This document shows positions 63,766 to 64,000 of a stretch of 64,000 bases of DNA, in pieces (position 1 is the first letter of the stretch; each line of letters opens with the position of its first letter). The notes beneath the pieces are model-generated. The model worked only from the letters and a program-made list of their open reading frames with translations, searched no databases and was not told where the DNA came from. A program made the translations under genes and the position numbers. This DNA comes from Bacteroidales bacterium (GTDB lineage: Bacteria > Bacteroidota > Bacteroidia > Bacteroidales > Muribaculaceae): contig SUXI01000010.1 in NCBI GenBank assembly GCA_015060975.1, forward strand, positions 17,514-81,513. Reading direction: 5' to 3'.

Positions 63766-64000
63766 ATGGCACAACAAAATTTTTTCCCTGAGCGTCCGGC
63801 ATTAAAGCCGATGATTTATGCTTACGAAGATACTAATCCACAGTATCGAGGTTTGTTAAAAGTAGGTTATACGAGTGTAGATGTTGCAACTCGTGTGGCT
63901 CAACAATATCCCACATTACGACCCGGTGCATTACCATATCGCATAGTGGTATCGGAGAGTGCAATGCGGCAAGATGGATCATCTTTTCTTGATTATGAAG
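63766..64000 (+). CDS. GIY-YIG-type nuclease/helicase component (3' truncated by window)
   Basis: 78 residues visible from the ATG, 11 nt after the methyltransferase stop. PMIYAYEDTNPQYRGLLKVGYTSVDVATRV resembles the GIY-YIG/T5orf172 nuclease start found on helicase-containing subunits next to Eco57I-like methylases. The rest lies beyond the window, so a helicase part is only expected, not seen. It would be the restriction component of the cluster. Confidence 0.65.
   Translation, partial: MAQQNFFPERPALKPMIYAYEDTNPQYRGLLKVGYTSVDVATRVAQQYPTLRPGALPYRIVVSESAMRQDGSSFLDYE

Overview
The window looks like a chromosomal segment of a member of the Bacteroidales (Bacteroidota); a Muribaculaceae-like organism would fit, but I cannot prove the family from sequence alone. 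The evidence is AT-rich DNA, promoters of the Bacteroidota type (TTTG, about 20 nt, TAnnTTTG), a fused LpxC-FabZ protein, type III glutamine synthetase, BspA-type leucine-rich repeat protein, T9SS-like C-terminal sorting domains, DUF4296/DUF6769-type proteins and an HME-RND efflux operon.

Layout. 0-8.2 kb: a 5'-truncated C45-type hydrolase, a DUF486 membrane protein, gdhA, the translation operon thrS-infC-rpmI-rplT, and glnS. 8.2-9.3 kb: a gene-free stretch with two different MITE-like elements and a structured RNA (RNA1) ahead of a BspA-like surface protein (9.3-11.8 kb). 11.9-17.8 kb: an MBL hydrolase, rsmG, an S1-domain protein, another MITE and the lipid A genes lpxD, lpxC-fabZ and lpxA. 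18-23 kb: type III glutamine synthetase, then an unusual locus in which two paralogous secreted proteins flank a radical SAM/SPASM enzyme and a small membrane protein.

23-34 kb is a defence island: structured RNA2, a PLD-SNF2 helicase plus large N6-adenine methyltransferase pair, a DUF2971 protein, a small protein overlapping AbiH, and a GHKL ATPase/STAS-like pair lying between two exact 40-bp direct repeats, one of which belongs to the ileS promoter. 34-45 kb: ileS-dksA/traR-lspA-DUF4296, an orphan, pyrD-pyrK, a secreted orphan, an XRE regulator with a palindromic operator, a long decayed gap with a second MITE, and an L,D-transpeptidase. 45-54 kb: GH13 amylase, DUF1015, purA, fur, tRNA-Ser(GGA), rmuC, and an SGNH/MBOAT acyl-transfer pair. 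54-61 kb: sodB and an HME-RND metal efflux operon with His-rich proteins. 61-64 kb: a third MITE copy, structured RNA3, and a restriction-modification-like cluster (two methyltransferase-fold proteins and the start of a GIY-YIG protein) running off the end.

The most interesting signal is a family of three long rod-shaped RNAs (about 8.96-9.21, 23.10-23.43 and 61.23-61.47 kb). Helix sequences differ completely between copies while base pairing is kept, and internal-loop sequences and a GGCGTGG motif are conserved. Each has its own -7 element and a terminator-like 3' end. Two of the three sit directly upstream of DNA methyltransferase/helicase systems, with additional complementarity to the start region of the downstream gene.
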